A DNA stretch of 64,000 nucleotides from Pseudomonas viridiflava (GTDB lineage: Bacteria; Pseudomonadota; Gammaproteobacteria; Pseudomonadales; Pseudomonadaceae), in contig NZ_UUPU01000105.1 of the NCBI RefSeq assembly GCF_900591205.1, positions 1 through 64,000 on the forward strand. Direction: 5' to 3'. The first letter of the stretch is position 1. Each line of letters opens with the position of its first letter. The translations under genes and the position numbers were made by a program. Below the pieces are notes generated by a model that was given only the letters and a program-made list of their open reading frames with translations, did no database searches and was not told the DNA's origin. This document shows, piece after piece, positions 11,792 through 23,579 of the stretch.

Positions 11792-13004
11792 GGGCTGGCT
11801 CCTCGGCGAAGTCGCTTTCGCTGAACTCCATCTCTTCGCTGCCCAGATGGGTTCGACTCTCCCACTCGATGCGCAACAACAAACCCAGGCACGCGCAGCA
11901 AATCACCAACGAACTGCCGCCGTAGCTGAGGAACGGCAAGGTCAGGCCCTTGGTCGGCAACAGGCCGACGTTCACACCAATGTTGATCAGGAACTGGCCG
12001 ATCCACAGGAACGACAAGCCATACGCCACGTAAGCGGCGAAATACTGCTTGGCCTTCTCGGCCCACAAGCCGATGTACATGCCGCGCACGCACACAAACA
12101 CGAACAGTGCGACGGTGCACAACGAACCGACCACGCCCAGCTCTTCGGCAAGTACCGAGAACACGAAGTCGGTGTGCGCTTCCGGCAGGTAGAATTGCTT
12201 CTGCACGCTGTTGCCCAGGCCCACACCCAGCCACTCGCCGCGACCAAAGGCGATCAACGCCTGGGTCAACTGGTAGCCGGAGCCGAACTGATCGGACCAA
12301 GGGTCGGTAAAGGTAATCAGACGCGCCATCCGGTAGGGTTGCGCCTGCACCAGGATGGTCACCGCCGCCACCGCCAGCACCACCATCAGCGTGAAGCGGA
12401 ACAGGCCGACGCCGCCGAGGAACAGCATCGCCGCCGCCGCGCCCATCATGACCACGGTGGCACCGAAGTCCGGTTCCATCAGCAGCAGGCCGGCCATCGG
12501 CAGCAGCACGATGAACGGCTTGAAGAAGCCCATCCAGCTTTCGCGCACTTCTTTTTGACGCCGCACCAGGTAACCCGCGAGATAGATCACCACGAACACC
12601 TTGGCGATTTCCGACGGCTGCACGTTGAACGCGCCGAAGCCGATCCAGCGCATCGAACCGTTCACCTCCCGGCCGATGCCGGGCAAGATCACCATGATCA
12701 GCAAGCCGAACGCCCCGATCAGCATCAACCAGCCCAGGCGTTGCCAGGTGGCGATGGGGATCATCATGGTCACGATGCATGCGCCCAGGCCGATCACCAG
12801 GTACACCAGGTGGCGAATCATCATGTACAGCGTGTTGCCCGACTGCACGGCGGCCACTTCGGAGGACGCCGAAGTGATCATCACCAGGCCCAGGCCCAGC
12901 AGTGCCAGGCAACCGGCGAGCATCGGGAAATCAAGGTCGATACCGCGCCCGGTGATGATCGGCGACGGATACGGCTTGATGATGTTTCTGAAGTTGAGGT
13001 TCAT
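11781..13004 (-). CDS. ftsW: septal peptidoglycan polymerase FtsW (SEDS)
   Basis: Polytopic SEDS-family glycosyltransferase that polymerises lipid II at the septum together with PBP3 (FtsI). The protein has 407 residues and about ten membrane segments; the conserved SEDS stretches MRWIGFGAFNVQPSEIAK and LPFLSYGGSSL are present. The start at 13004 (MNLNFRNIIKPYPSP) overlaps the murD stop as ATGA; in-frame codons further upstream lie wholly inside murD and are not credible. Confidence 0.97.
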   Translation of the reverse strand: MNLNFRNIIKPYPSPIITGRGIDLDFPMLAGCLALLGLGLVMITSASSEVAAVQSGNTLYMMIRHLVYLVIGLGACIVTMMIPIATWQRLGWLMLIGAFGLLIMVILPGIGREVNGSMRWIGFGAFNVQPSEIAKVFVVIYLAGYLVRRQKEVRESWMGFFKPFIVLLPMAGLLLMEPDFGATVVMMGAAAAMLFLGGVGLFRFTLMVVLAVAAVTILVQAQPYRMARLITFTDPWSDQFGSGYQLTQALIAFGRGEWLGVGLGNSVQKQFYLPEAHTDFVFSVLAEELGVVGSLCTVALFVFVCVRGMYIGLWAEKAKQYFAAYVAYGLSFLWIGQFLINIGVNVGLLPTKGLTLPFLSYGGSSLVICCACLGLLLRIEWESRTHLGSEEMEFSESDFAEEPAHGR

Positions 13005-14347
13005 GCCAAGCCCTCCACGGCGCGGGCGAACAGCTGGCCGCGCTCTTCGTAGTTCTTGAACATGTCGAAACTGGCGCACGCCGGCGACAGCAGCACCGCA
13101 TCGCCCGGCTGCGCCAGGGCTTTGCACTGGGCGAGGGCGTCGCCCAGGGAGGTGGCGCGTACCTGCGGCACGGCGTCACCGAGGGCGGCGGCGATCAAAT
13201 CGGCGTCGCGGCCCATCAGCACCACGGCGCGGCAATGCGCGGCCACCGGGCCTTTGAGGTCCTTGAAGTCGGCGCCTTTGCCGTCGCCACCTGCGATCAG
13301 CACCAGCTTGCCGTCGATATCGGCACCCAAGCCTTCGATGGCCGCCAGGGCAGCACCGACGTTGGTGGCCTTGGAGTCGTTGTAATAGCTGACGCCATTC
13401 AAGTCGCGTACCCATTGGCAGCGATGCTCAAGGCCGCCGAAGGTGCGCAGGCTCGACAGCATGGCGTCGAACGGCAAGCCCACGGCATGCCCGAGTGCCA
13501 ACGCCGCGAGGGCGTTGGACTGGTTATGCGCGCCACGGATTTTCAGTTCGCGCACCGGCATCAGGTTCTGGAATTCGAAGGCCAGGTATTTCTCGCCGTT
13601 CTCTTCACGAATGCCGAACGCTTTGAAATCCGGTTTGCCCAGGCCGAAGGTCCAGCAAGGCATGCCTTCGCCCATCAGTGGACGGCTCAGCGCATCCTGG
13701 CGGTTGACCACAAATTGCTTGGCGCCACGGAAGATCCGGTGTTTGGCCAGGTGGTAGGCCGGCAGGCCGCTGTAGCGGTCCATGTGGTCTTCACTCACGT
13801 TCAACACGGTGGCCACTTCGGCGCCCAGGTCGTGGGTGGTTTCCAGCTGGAAGCTCGACAGCTCCATGACGTACAGCTCGACGTCGTCGCTGAGCAGGTC
13901 CAGCGCCGGGGTGCCAAGGTTGCCGCCTACGGCTACGCGCTTGCCGGCCGCAGCCGCCATCTCGCCAACCAGGGTGGTCACGGTGCTTTTCGCGTTGGAA
14001 CCGCTGATCGCGATGATCGGCGCCTTCGCGTTACGCGCGAACAGGTCGATATCGCCGGACAGCTTCACGCCACGCGCGGCTGCAGCTTGCAGCGCCGGTG
14101 TTGCCAGGGCTAAGCCTGGGCTCACGTAGAGCTCGTCGGCACGGCACAGAAACTCGACATCCAACTCGCCACAGCGCACTTCCACGTGCGGGTAGTCACG
14201 GCGCAGCGTGACCAGCTCCGGTGGATTTTCCCGCGTATCGGCCACGGCAAACGACGTGCCCCGGTTCGCCAGGAAGCGAACCAGGGACATGCCGCTCTTG
14301 CCGAGGCCGACAACGATGCGGAAGTGGTCTGAAGCGATCAGGGACAC
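13001..14347 (-). CDS. murD: UDP-MurNAc-L-Ala--D-glutamate ligase
   Basis: Cytoplasmic Mur ligase adding D-Glu to UDP-MurNAc-L-Ala. The 448-residue protein carries the P-loop variant SGSNAKSTVTTLVG (about residues 115-128), with Ala replacing the usual Gly before the catalytic Lys as in other Pseudomonas MurD, and the C-terminal LLSPACASFDMFKNYEERG motif. The gap to mraY is only 6 bp and the end overlaps ftsW. Confidence 0.98.
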   Translation of the reverse strand: MSLIASDHFRIVVGLGKSGMSLVRFLANRGTSFAVADTRENPPELVTLRRDYPHVEVRCGELDVEFLCRADELYVSPGLALATPALQAAAARGVKLSGDIDLFARNAKAPIIAISGSNAKSTVTTLVGEMAAAAGKRVAVGGNLGTPALDLLSDDVELYVMELSSFQLETTHDLGAEVATVLNVSEDHMDRYSGLPAYHLAKHRIFRGAKQFVVNRQDALSRPLMGEGMPCWTFGLGKPDFKAFGIREENGEKYLAFEFQNLMPVRELKIRGAHNQSNALAALALGHAVGLPFDAMLSSLRTFGGLEHRCQWVRDLNGVSYYNDSKATNVGAALAAIEGLGADIDGKLVLIAGGDGKGADFKDLKGPVAAHCRAVVLMGRDADLIAAALGDAVPQVRATSLGDALAQCKALAQPGDAVLLSPACASFDMFKNYEERGQLFARAVEGLA

Positions 14348-14353
14348 TCGTTT

Positions 14354-15436
14354 CTACCTCAGTTTCAGGGTGGCAAGGCCGACCAGTACCAGAATTACGG
14401 TGATGATCCAGAAGCGGACGATCACGCGTGGCTCAGGCCAGCCCTTGAGTTCAAAGTGGTGGTGAATCGGCGCCATGCGAAACACCCGGCGCCCGGTCAA
14501 TTTGAAGGAAGCCACCTGGATGACCACCGACAGGGTTTCCATCACGAACACACCGCCCATGATGAACAAGACGATTTCCTGGCGAACAATCACCGCGATG
14601 GTGCCCAGGGCCGCGCCCAGCGCCAGTGCGCCGACATCGCCCATGAAGACTTGTGCCGGGTAGGTGTTGAACCACAGGAAGCCAAGGCCGGCACCGATCA
14701 ACGCGCCGCAGAACACAATCAGCTCACCCGCGCCCGGTACATACGGGATCAGCAGGTATTCGGCGAATTTCACGTTACCCGACAGGTAGCAGAAGATGCC
14801 GAGCGCGCCGCCCACCATCACCGTCGGCATGATCGCCAGGCCGTCGAGGCCGTCGGTCAGGTTGACCGCGTTGCTGGAGCCGACGATCACGAAGTAGGTC
14901 AACACTACGAAACCGATACCCAGCGGGATGCTCGCATCCTTGAGCATTGGGATGATCAAGGTGGTTTCCACCGCACTTGGGGCAGTGGTGTAGAGGAAGA
15001 TTGCGGCGCCGAGGCCGAACACCGACTGCCAGAAATACTTCCAGCGGCTTGGCAGCCCCTTGGAGTTCTTCTCGATCACTTTGCGGTAGTCGTCGACCCA
15101 GCCGATGGCGCCGAACAACAAGGTCACCAGCAGCACAGTCCAGACGTAGCGGTTATGCAGGTCGGCCCACAGCAAGGTGCTGATGCCGATGGACGACAGA
15201 ATCAGCGCGCCGCCCATGGTCGGAGTGCCGGACTTGGACAGGTGCGACTGCGGGCCGTCATTACGAACCGATTGACCAATTTGCAGGTTCTGCAGGGTGC
15301 GGATCATCCACGGCCCCAGGAACAGCGACAGAGACAGCGCGGTCAGCACACCCAGAATCCCGCGCAGGGTCAGGTACTGAAAGACCGCGAAGCCTTTGTG
15401 GAACTGTTGCAGATACTCAGCCAGCAGCAGCAGCAT
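14354..15436 (-). CDS. mraY: phospho-MurNAc-pentapeptide transferase
   Basis: Integral membrane enzyme that transfers phospho-MurNAc-pentapeptide onto undecaprenyl phosphate to give lipid I. The protein has 360 residues, the standard length, with about ten membrane helices; conserved stretches include [10 protein letters not shown] near the N terminus, [11 protein letters not shown] with its metal-binding aspartates, and the MAPIHHHFE motif near the end. The ATG at 15436 shares one base with the murF stop (TAATG), so the first nine codons of the longer open frame are rejected. Confidence 0.98.
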   Translation of the reverse strand: MLLLLAEYLQQFHKGFAVFQYLTLRGILGVLTALSLSLFLGPWMIRTLQNLQIGQSVRNDGPQSHLSKSGTPTMGGALILSSIGISTLLWADLHNRYVWTVLLVTLLFGAIGWVDDYRKVIEKNSKGLPSRWKYFWQSVFGLGAAIFLYTTAPSAVETTLIIPMLKDASIPLGIGFVVLTYFVIVGSSNAVNLTDGLDGLAIMPTVMVGGALGIFCYLSGNVKFAEYLLIPYVPGAGELIVFCGALIGAGLGFLWFNTYPAQVFMGDVGALALGAALGTIAVIVRQEIVLFIMGGVFVMETLSVVIQVASFKLTGRRVFRMAPIHHHFELKGWPEPRVIVRFWIITVILVLVGLATLKLR

Positions 15437-16806
15437 TAATGTTTCTCCGTACTTGAGCCACACAAGGCCGCGACGACGTTTTCCATCACCGCGCTGCGCG
15501 ATCCCTTGATCAAAATGGTTGTGTGTTTGTCTTGTTCCGCCACGCCCAGCGCCTGGATCAACTCAGCCTGGGTGGCGAAATGCCGTGCACCAGGACCGAA
15601 AGCGGCTACCGCGTGGGCCATGTTCGGGCCGACGGCGTAGAGCGCGTCGACTTTGCCGGCAGCGTAGGCGCCCACCTCACGGTGGCCTTGTTCAGCCCAA
15701 TCGCCCAATTCGCCGATATCACCCAGCACCAGCACCTTGCGCCCGGCAAAACCTTTCAACAGGTCTACAGCGGCGTTAATGGAGGACGGGTTGGCGTTGT
15801 AAGTGTCATCAATCACGCGCATACCGTTGGTGGCCAGTTGCGCGACCGTGCGGCCCTTGACGGGCTGCACCGCGCCCAAGCCGGTGGCGATACCGAACAA
15901 CGACACGCCCAGGGCGTATGCGGCAGCGGCGGCGGCCAAGGCGTTGGCGACGTTATGGTTGCCCAGCAGATTCAGTTGCACGTGTTCGCTGCCTTGCGGC
16001 GTATGCAAGGTGAAGGACGGGCAGCCACGGGCATCGACGGCGATGTTGGAGGCGTGAAAATCAGCCGCCGCATTCAATACGGCAAACGTCAGCACCTTGC
16101 GACCGGCAGCACGTACGCGCCAGGTCTCGAAAGCTTTGTCGTCCAGATTCAATACAGCCGTGCCCGAGGCATCGAGGCCCTCAAGGATTTCACCCTTGGC
16201 TTCGACGATTTTCTGCGGGCCGCCGAATTCGCCGACATGGGCGGTGCCGGCGTTGTTGATAATCGCAACGTGGGGCTTGGTCAGCGCCACGGTGTAGGCG
16301 ATTTCGCCGATGCGCGAAGCGCCGAGTTCGATCACCGCCGCCGTATGTTCCGGGGCCAGTTCGAGCAGGGTCAGCGGAGCGCCGAAATCATTGTTCAAGT
16401 TGCCACGGGTGGCGAGTACCGGCCCGCGTGTGCGCAGGACCCCGGCGAGCAGTTCCTTGACCGTGGTTTTGCCGCTGGAACCGGTGATGGCCGCGACGGG
16501 CTGGGTGAAGGCGGCGCGGTTCAGCGCCCCCAATTGGCCCAACGCCAGGCGGGTATCGGTTACCAGCAACTGTGGCAAGGTGGAGTCCGCCACCTCACGT
16601 TGCACCAAGGCACCCACGGCGCCTTTGGCCGCGACGTCATTCAAGTAGTCGTGGCCGTCGAAACGCGGACCGGTCAGCGCAATGAAGAGTTGCCCCGGCT
16701 TGATGTTGCGACTGTCGATACTGACGCCGTCGAAGCTGCAATCACTCGACAGCACACGGGCCGACAGGGCCTGGGTCAGTTGGCTGAATTTCATCGCCTT
16801 AAGCAT
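15436..16806 (-). CDS. murF: UDP-MurNAc-tripeptide--D-Ala-D-Ala ligase
   Basis: Cytoplasmic Mur ligase that completes the pentapeptide precursor using the DdlB product. The 456-residue protein has the ATP loop [13 protein letters not shown] (about residues 110-122), the [10 protein letters not shown] motif and the [10 protein letters not shown] motif typical of MurF. It overlaps murE by 8 bp and mraY by one base. A second in-frame ATG lies four codons in and could be used instead. Confidence 0.97.
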   Translation of the reverse strand: MLKAMKFSQLTQALSARVLSSDCSFDGVSIDSRNIKPGQLFIALTGPRFDGHDYLNDVAAKGAVGALVQREVADSTLPQLLVTDTRLALGQLGALNRAAFTQPVAAITGSSGKTTVKELLAGVLRTRGPVLATRGNLNNDFGAPLTLLELAPEHTAAVIELGASRIGEIAYTVALTKPHVAIINNAGTAHVGEFGGPQKIVEAKGEILEGLDASGTAVLNLDDKAFETWRVRAAGRKVLTFAVLNAAADFHASNIAVDARGCPSFTLHTPQGSEHVQLNLLGNHNVANALAAAAAAYALGVSLFGIATGLGAVQPVKGRTVAQLATNGMRVIDDTYNANPSSINAAVDLLKGFAGRKVLVLGDIGELGDWAEQGHREVGAYAAGKVDALYAVGPNMAHAVAAFGPGARHFATQAELIQALGVAEQDKHTTILIKGSRSAVMENVVAALCGSSTEKH

Positions 16807-18261
16807 GGGCGACCTCCCAGGCGGTCAAGGCACGATCAGCCTCGACCAGATCGGAGAAGGCATGCCGTTCGCCGTTGATTTCCTGGTAGTCCTCGTGACC
16901 TTTGCCGGCCAGCACCACCACGTCGTCAGCGCTCGCGCCGGCGACCAATTGCGCGATGGCGGCACCGCGTCCAGCCACGAAGGTGGCCTTGGACACGTCT
17001 TTGAAGCCTGCGCGGATATCGTTGAAAATCTGGCTCGGGTCTTCGCTGCGTGGGTTGTCGTCGGTGACGAGCACACCATCGGCCAGACGTTCGACAATCT
17101 CGGCCATCAGCGGGCGCTTGCCGCGATCGCGGTCACCGCCACAGCCGAACAGGCACAGCAACCTGCCCTTGGCGTGAGGGCGCAAGGCTTCGAGGACTTT
17201 TTCCAGGGCATCCGGGGTGTGGGCGTAATCGACCACCACCAGCGGCTGCGTACCGCCACCCAGGCGTTGCATGCGACCGGCCGGGCCTTCCAGCTTGGGC
17301 AGCACACGCAGGATTTCGTCGAGGGCGTAATCCAGGCCGAGCAGCGCGCCAACGGCGGCCAGCACGTTGCTAAGGTTGAAGCGACCGAGCAAGGTGCTGC
17401 GCAAATGGTGTTCGCCTTGCGGCGTGACCAGCGTGGCGCGCACGCCTTCATCATTGAATTGGGCATCGCGGCAATACAGGTACGCGCTGGAATCTTGCAG
17501 GCTGTAGCTGATCAGGCGCGCTTCGCTGTCTTCACCAGCCAGTTGGCGGCCGAATGCGTCGTCCAGGTTGATCACCCGGCACTTCAAGTCATTCCAGGCA
17601 AACAGCTTGGCCTTGGCGGCAGCATAAGCCTCCATGGTGCCGTGGTAATCGAGGTGATCACGGGACAGGTTGGTCATCACCGCCACATCGAAGGCCAGGG
17701 CAGTAACGCGGCCCTGGTCGAGGCCGTGGGACGAGACTTCCATGGCAACCGCCTTGGCACCGGCCTTTTTCAGGTCGGCCAGGGTCGCCTGCACGGCGAT
17801 GGGGTTCGGCGTGGTGTGCAGGCCGCTTTGCAGCGCGCCATAAAAACCGCTGCCCAGGGTGCCGACGATGCCGCAGTGCTGGCCCAACAGGTCAAGCGCT
17901 TGCGCGACGAGCTGGGTCACGCTGGTCTTGCCGTTGGTGCCGGTCACGCCTACCAGGTTGATGTGGCGGCTCGGGTCGCCATAAAAGCGCCCGGCAATGT
18001 CCGACAGTTGTTTAGCCAAGCCTTTGACCGGAATCAGCGGCACATCGGTGATCGGCAGCACGGTGGCGCCTTCCACTTCATAGGCCACAGCTGCCGCACC
18101 GCGTTGCAGGGCGTCGGCGATATGCGCACGGCCATCGTACTTGCCGCCCGGAACCGCCAGGAACAGGTCACCGGCGCGTACATTACGGCTGTCCAGGGTC
18201 AACTCGCGAATCAGCAGATCGCGGCCGGCGTGGGCAAAAATCTTGTTCAGGCTAAGAGACA

Positions 18262-18262
<1 letters not shown>
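16799..18262 (-). CDS. murE: UDP-MurNAc-tripeptide synthetase (meso-DAP adding)
   Basis: Cytoplasmic Mur ligase adding the third amino acid. The 487-residue protein has the P-loop TGTNGKTSVTQLV and the DDNPRSEDP motif; the DNPR sequence is the known hallmark of meso-diaminopimelate rather than lysine specificity. Its start codon shares one base with the ftsI stop and its end overlaps murF by 8 bp. Confidence 0.98.
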
Positions 18263-20293
<2,031 letters not shown>

Positions 20294-20297
<4 letters not shown>

Positions 20298-21241
20298 CGC
20301 AACTTCTCCGCGACGCGCATGACGGCGCTGCGCGAACGTGGGTTGGCCTTGAGTTCGGCTTCGGAAGCGAACTGCGCTTTGCCATGGATTTTGATTTTCG
20401 GCACAAAGGCTTCGAAACGCACCGGCAGGTTGCGCGGCAGGTTGTCGGACTCGCCCTTGACCAGACGACGCATGAACAGTTTGACGATGCGGTCTTCCAG
20501 CGAGTGGAAGCTGATCACCACCAGGCGACCGCCCACTTCCAGCGCCTCGAGGGCGGCCTCCAGGCCAGCCTCCAGGTCACCCAATTCGTTGTTGACGTGA
20601 ATGCGCAGGCCCTGGAACGCTCGGGTAGCCGGGTTCTTGCCCTTTTCCCACGCAGGGTTGGCGACTTTCAGCACTTCGGCCAGATCGGCGGTGCGTTCGA
20701 ACGGCTGGATCTCCCGGCGCTCGACCACTGCGCGGGCCATACGGCCGGCGAAACGTTCTTCACCGTATTCCTTGAACACACGGGTAATTTCTTCGTGTGG
20801 CGCGGTCGCAATGAACTCGGCCGCGCTGATGCCGCGGGTCGGGTCCATGCGCATGTCGAGCGGGCCGTCGTTCATGAAGCTGAAGCCGCGCTCCGGGTCG
20901 TCGAGCTGCGGCGAGGACACGCCCAGGTCGAGCAAAACCCCGGCCACCTTGCCCGCCATGCCGCGCTCGGCCACTTCGGCACCCAGCTCGGCAAAGCTGC
21001 GCTGCACAACGACAAAGCGGCCGTCTTCGGCCGCTAGCGCTTGCCCGGTGGCAATCGCTTGAGGGTCTTTGTCGAACCCGAGGAGCTTACCGTCGGACCC
21101 GAGCTGGCTGAGTATCAACCGGCTATGCCCGCCCCTGCCGAACGTGCCGTCCAAATAGCAGCCATCCGCGCGTACGGCGAGAGCCTCAACGGCTTCGTCA
21201 AGCAGTACGGTGATGTGGTTAAAGCCGCTATCAATAGTCAC
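20294..21241 (-). CDS. rsmH: 16S rRNA (cytosine(1402)-N4)-methyltransferase
   Basis: SAM-dependent methyltransferase (MraW) for N4 methylation of C1402 in 16S rRNA; RsmI, also in this window, adds the 2'-O methyl to the same nucleotide. The 315-residue protein shows the SAM motif [26 protein letters not shown] and the C-terminal [14 protein letters not shown] motif. It is the second gene of the dcw cluster and overlaps both mraZ and ftsL by 4 bases. Confidence 0.98.
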
Positions 21242-21693
21242 AGGATCAAATCACGCAGTTCATCAGGCATGGCGCCCGGTTGTTGAATAGCAGCCAGGTC
21301 AGCTGCAGAAACAGCATCCCAGGCATCTTCGTCCCACAATTGGAACTTGTTCAGTTGGCCCACCAGCATTGCGCGCTTGTCCAGCTTGGCGTACTCGCGC
21401 AAACGCGGCGGCACCAGGAAACGACCACTGCCATCGAGCTCGAGGTCGACGGCATTACCGATCAGCAAGCGCTGGAGGCGGCGGTTTTCTTCACGCAATG
21501 AAGGCAGAGCGCGCAACTTGGTTTCAATCAACTCCCACTCATCGAGAGGGTAAACGCACAAACACGGATCAACGGCATCAATGGTGATGATCAACTGCCC
21601 GGAACTTCGCGAAATCAGCTCGTCACGATACCGGCTCGGCATGGCGAGACGGCCTTTTGCATCGAGACTGATAGCGTTAGCTCCGCGAAACAC
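21238..21693 (-). CDS. mraZ: transcriptional regulator MraZ
   Basis: First gene of the dcw cluster, encoding a 151-residue DNA-binding protein with two AbrB/SpoVT-type half domains (about residues 5-50 and 80-125), each with a DGRGR-like segment ([14 protein letters not shown] and [14 protein letters not shown]). MraZ forms a ring that represses its own operon by binding short direct repeats upstream. Three such 10-bp-spaced repeats are visible at 21735-21762. It overlaps rsmH by 4 bases. Confidence 0.98.
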   Translation of the reverse strand: MFRGANAISLDAKGRLAMPSRYRDELISRSSGQLIITIDAVDPCLCVYPLDEWELIETKLRALPSLREENRRLQRLLIGNAVDLELDGSGRFLVPPRLREYAKLDKRAMLVGQLNKFQLWDEDAWDAVSAADLAAIQQPGAMPDELRDLIL

Positions 21694-21734
21694 AGATGCG
21701 TTTCTCCAAATTTTAGCGTTTTACGTTCAAAAAA

Positions 21735-21762
21735 CCCACTTTGTGCCACTTTCCGCCACTTG
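21735..21762 (-). promoter_or_regulatory. MraZ operator: three 10-bp-spaced boxes
   Basis: On the minus strand AAGTGG occurs three times at an exact 10-bp spacing (plus-strand CCACTT at 21736-21741, 21746-21751 and 21756-21761). This matches the known MraZ site architecture of short GTGG-containing repeats on one face of the helix. It lies immediately downstream of the mraZ -10 element, so binding would block transcription initiation. Confidence 0.85.
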
Positions 21763-21767
21763 CGCAC

Positions 21768-21797
21768 ACTATAGGAATGCGCCCACCACACCGTCAA
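21768..21797 (-). promoter_or_regulatory. mraZ (dcw operon) sigma-70 promoter
   Basis: Minus-strand TTGACG (plus 21792-21797) and TATAGT (plus 21768-21773) are separated by 18 bp, a good sigma-70 promoter. The predicted start is near 21761, at the edge of the MraZ boxes, leaving a leader of about 68 nt before mraZ. Confidence 0.75.
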
Positions 21798-22050
21798 GGC
21801 GCGGATTCAAGGAAAAGCCTTACAGAACGGAGATTTAGGAGCGTAAAAGGAGGAGAAACCAGAGTTCAGCGATGTTTTTGGCCCAACAAGCACAAACAGC
21901 TCAAAGAGCTATGGCTTAAAGTTAAAGTGATTTATTAAGAGTAAGATTTTTTTGGTATTACGAAGATGCATCTGCCAATGATTCGGCAGGGAGGGATTCT
22001 TGCGTTATTACCGGGTTTGCGCCCGAGATTCGGACAAAAGGAAAAAGGTG
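21798..22050. other. non-coding AT-rich gap between mraZ promoter and rnpB
   Basis: No credible gene. The stretch is clearly more AT-rich than its surroundings. It holds a small palindrome AGCTCAAAGAGCT near 21899-21911 and a weak hairpin CTGCC/GGCAG near 21971-21988. It may hold further dcw promoters or the rnpB 3' end, but nothing decisive is visible. Confidence 0.5.
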
Positions 22051-22402
22051 GAGAGTCGATCTGTAAGCCGGGTTCTGTCTTGAACAGTCATTCGTCTACG
22101 ATGGCCATCACTGGACATCTTTAGCAACCTACCCGGTCCCAGCGCGGGCCACGCCTTGGGACCCTATTTGGTCTTGCTCCAAGTGGGGTTTACCTAGCCA
22201 CGAACTGTTGCCAGACGTGCGGTGCGCTCTTACCGCACCTTTTCACCCTTACCGGCACCGAAGTGCTTAGGCGGTTATTTTCTGTGGCACTTTCCGTAGG
22301 CTCACGCCTCCCAGGCATTACCTGGCACTTCGCCCTATGGAGCCCGGACTTTCCTCCCCCCCCTAATTTTCATAGAAGGCAGCGACTGTCCAATCGACTC
22401 TC
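22051..22402 (-). ncRNA. rnpB: RNase P RNA (bacterial type A)
   Basis: Catalytic RNA that trims tRNA 5' leaders. Read on the minus strand it begins GAGTCGATTGGACAGTCGC, contains the conserved GGAGGAAAGTCCGGGCTCC block and the GAAAAGGTGCGGTAAGAGCG block, and ends with an ACCCGGCTTACAGATCGACTC tail that pairs with the 5' end (helix P1). The length of about 350 nt is typical of gamma-proteobacteria. It lies between mraZ and rsmI. Confidence 0.97.
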
Positions 22403-22410
22403 CGCCGCGC

Positions 22411-22439
22411 AGGTTAACGGCACGGCGGCCTCAGGACAA
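22411..22439 (-). promoter_or_regulatory. putative rnpB promoter
   Basis: Minus-strand TTGTCC (plus 22434-22439) and TAACCT (plus 22411-22416) are separated by exactly 17 bp and predict a start near 22403, matching the 5' end of the RNase P RNA. The -10 match is weak. Confidence 0.5.
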
Positions 22440-22497
22440 GTATTAAAAGCGCAGCAATGCCATCACGTTCGGACGAAATACAGATTTAACCCCGGAA

Positions 22498-23370
22498 CTA
22501 TTCGTCTTTCTGTTTATCCAGCGCAGCCTGATACAAAAGATTCTTGCGCACGCCGGTAATTTCCGCCGCCAGAGCCGCAGCTCGCTTGAGCGGCATTTCC
22601 TCGAGCAGCAGATCCAGGATGCGCATCGCTTCGCTGCCCACCGCGTCTTCACTCTCCGGTGCGGTCCAGCCTGCCACCAGCACCACGCACTCGCCACGCT
22701 GCTGGTTGCTGTCGCCTTCGACGAACGCGCGCAGCTCTTCCAGCGGCAGGCCCTTGAGGGTTTCGAAGGTCTTGGTCAACTCGCGGGCCAGCAACGCCAG
22801 GCGCTCGCCACCGAAGACCAGTTCCATGTCTTGCAGGCATTCAAGAATACGGTGCGGGGCCTCGTAGAAGATCAGCGTGCGCGGTTCCTCCTTCAGCGCC
22901 TGGAGGCGCGCACGCCGCCCTACAGCCTTGGCCGGCAGAAAACCTTCAAAAATAAACCGGTCCGACGGCAGGCCCGCCGCCGACAATGCCGCGATCAGCG
23001 CGCACGCTCCCGGAACAGGCACTACATTGATACCAGCGGCCCGCGCCTGGCGAACGAGGTGATAGCCAGGGTCGGAGATCAGCGGTGTGCCCGCGTCGGA
23101 GATCAGCGCCACATCGTCGCCCGCCAGCAAACGCACGATAAAACGGCTGCCTTCCTCGCGCTCGTTGTGCTCGTGGCAAGCCGCCAGTGGCGTACTGATA
23201 CCAAAATGCTGCATCAATCGCTGGGAGTGCCGCGTATCTTCGGCCGCGATCAATTTAACGTCGCGCAACACTTTAAGCGCCCGGGCACTGATGTCGTCCA
23301 GGTTGCCAATGGGCGTCGCCACGACAAAAAGCGAGCCTGCAGTGGAATTCAAAGGACCTGGAGCAGTCAA
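22498..23370 (-). CDS. rsmI: 16S rRNA (cytidine(1402)-2'-O)-methyltransferase
   Basis: Tetrapyrrole-methylase-fold SAM enzyme that 2'-O-methylates C1402 of 16S rRNA, the nucleotide also modified by RsmH. The 290-residue protein has the N-terminal LFVVATPIGNLDDISARAL, AAEDTRHSQRL and the SDAGTPLISDPG motif. The TTG start at 23370 is chosen because GAGGTG lies 6 bases upstream; an upstream in-frame GTG falls inside that ribosome-binding site. It is divergent from lpoA, as in E. coli. Confidence 0.95.
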   Translation of the reverse strand: MTAPGPLNSTAGSLFVVATPIGNLDDISARALKVLRDVKLIAAEDTRHSQRLMQHFGISTPLAACHEHNEREEGSRFIVRLLAGDDVALISDAGTPLISDPGYHLVRQARAAGINVVPVPGACALIAALSAAGLPSDRFIFEGFLPAKAVGRRARLQALKEEPRTLIFYEAPHRILECLQDMELVFGGERLALLARELTKTFETLKGLPLEELRAFVEGDSNQQRGECVVLVAGWTAPESEDAVGSEAMRILDLLLEEMPLKRAAALAAEITGVRKNLLYQAALDKQKDE

Positions 23371-23579
23371 AACGCACACCTCGATGGTTGGCAAAAGCCA
23401 CATTGTAGCGCGTAGGCGCTTCGAAAATATGCCATCAAGGCCGATGCCGTTTCAGCCGTTGATAGCGGATAGCAACATTTGCACCACCTAAATCGACGGT
23501 TTCACGCCAGTAACATCGCGCCTGGGCCAGTGCTTGGGTACAATTCCACGCTAATTTGATCGGTATCAGGAACACTTAC

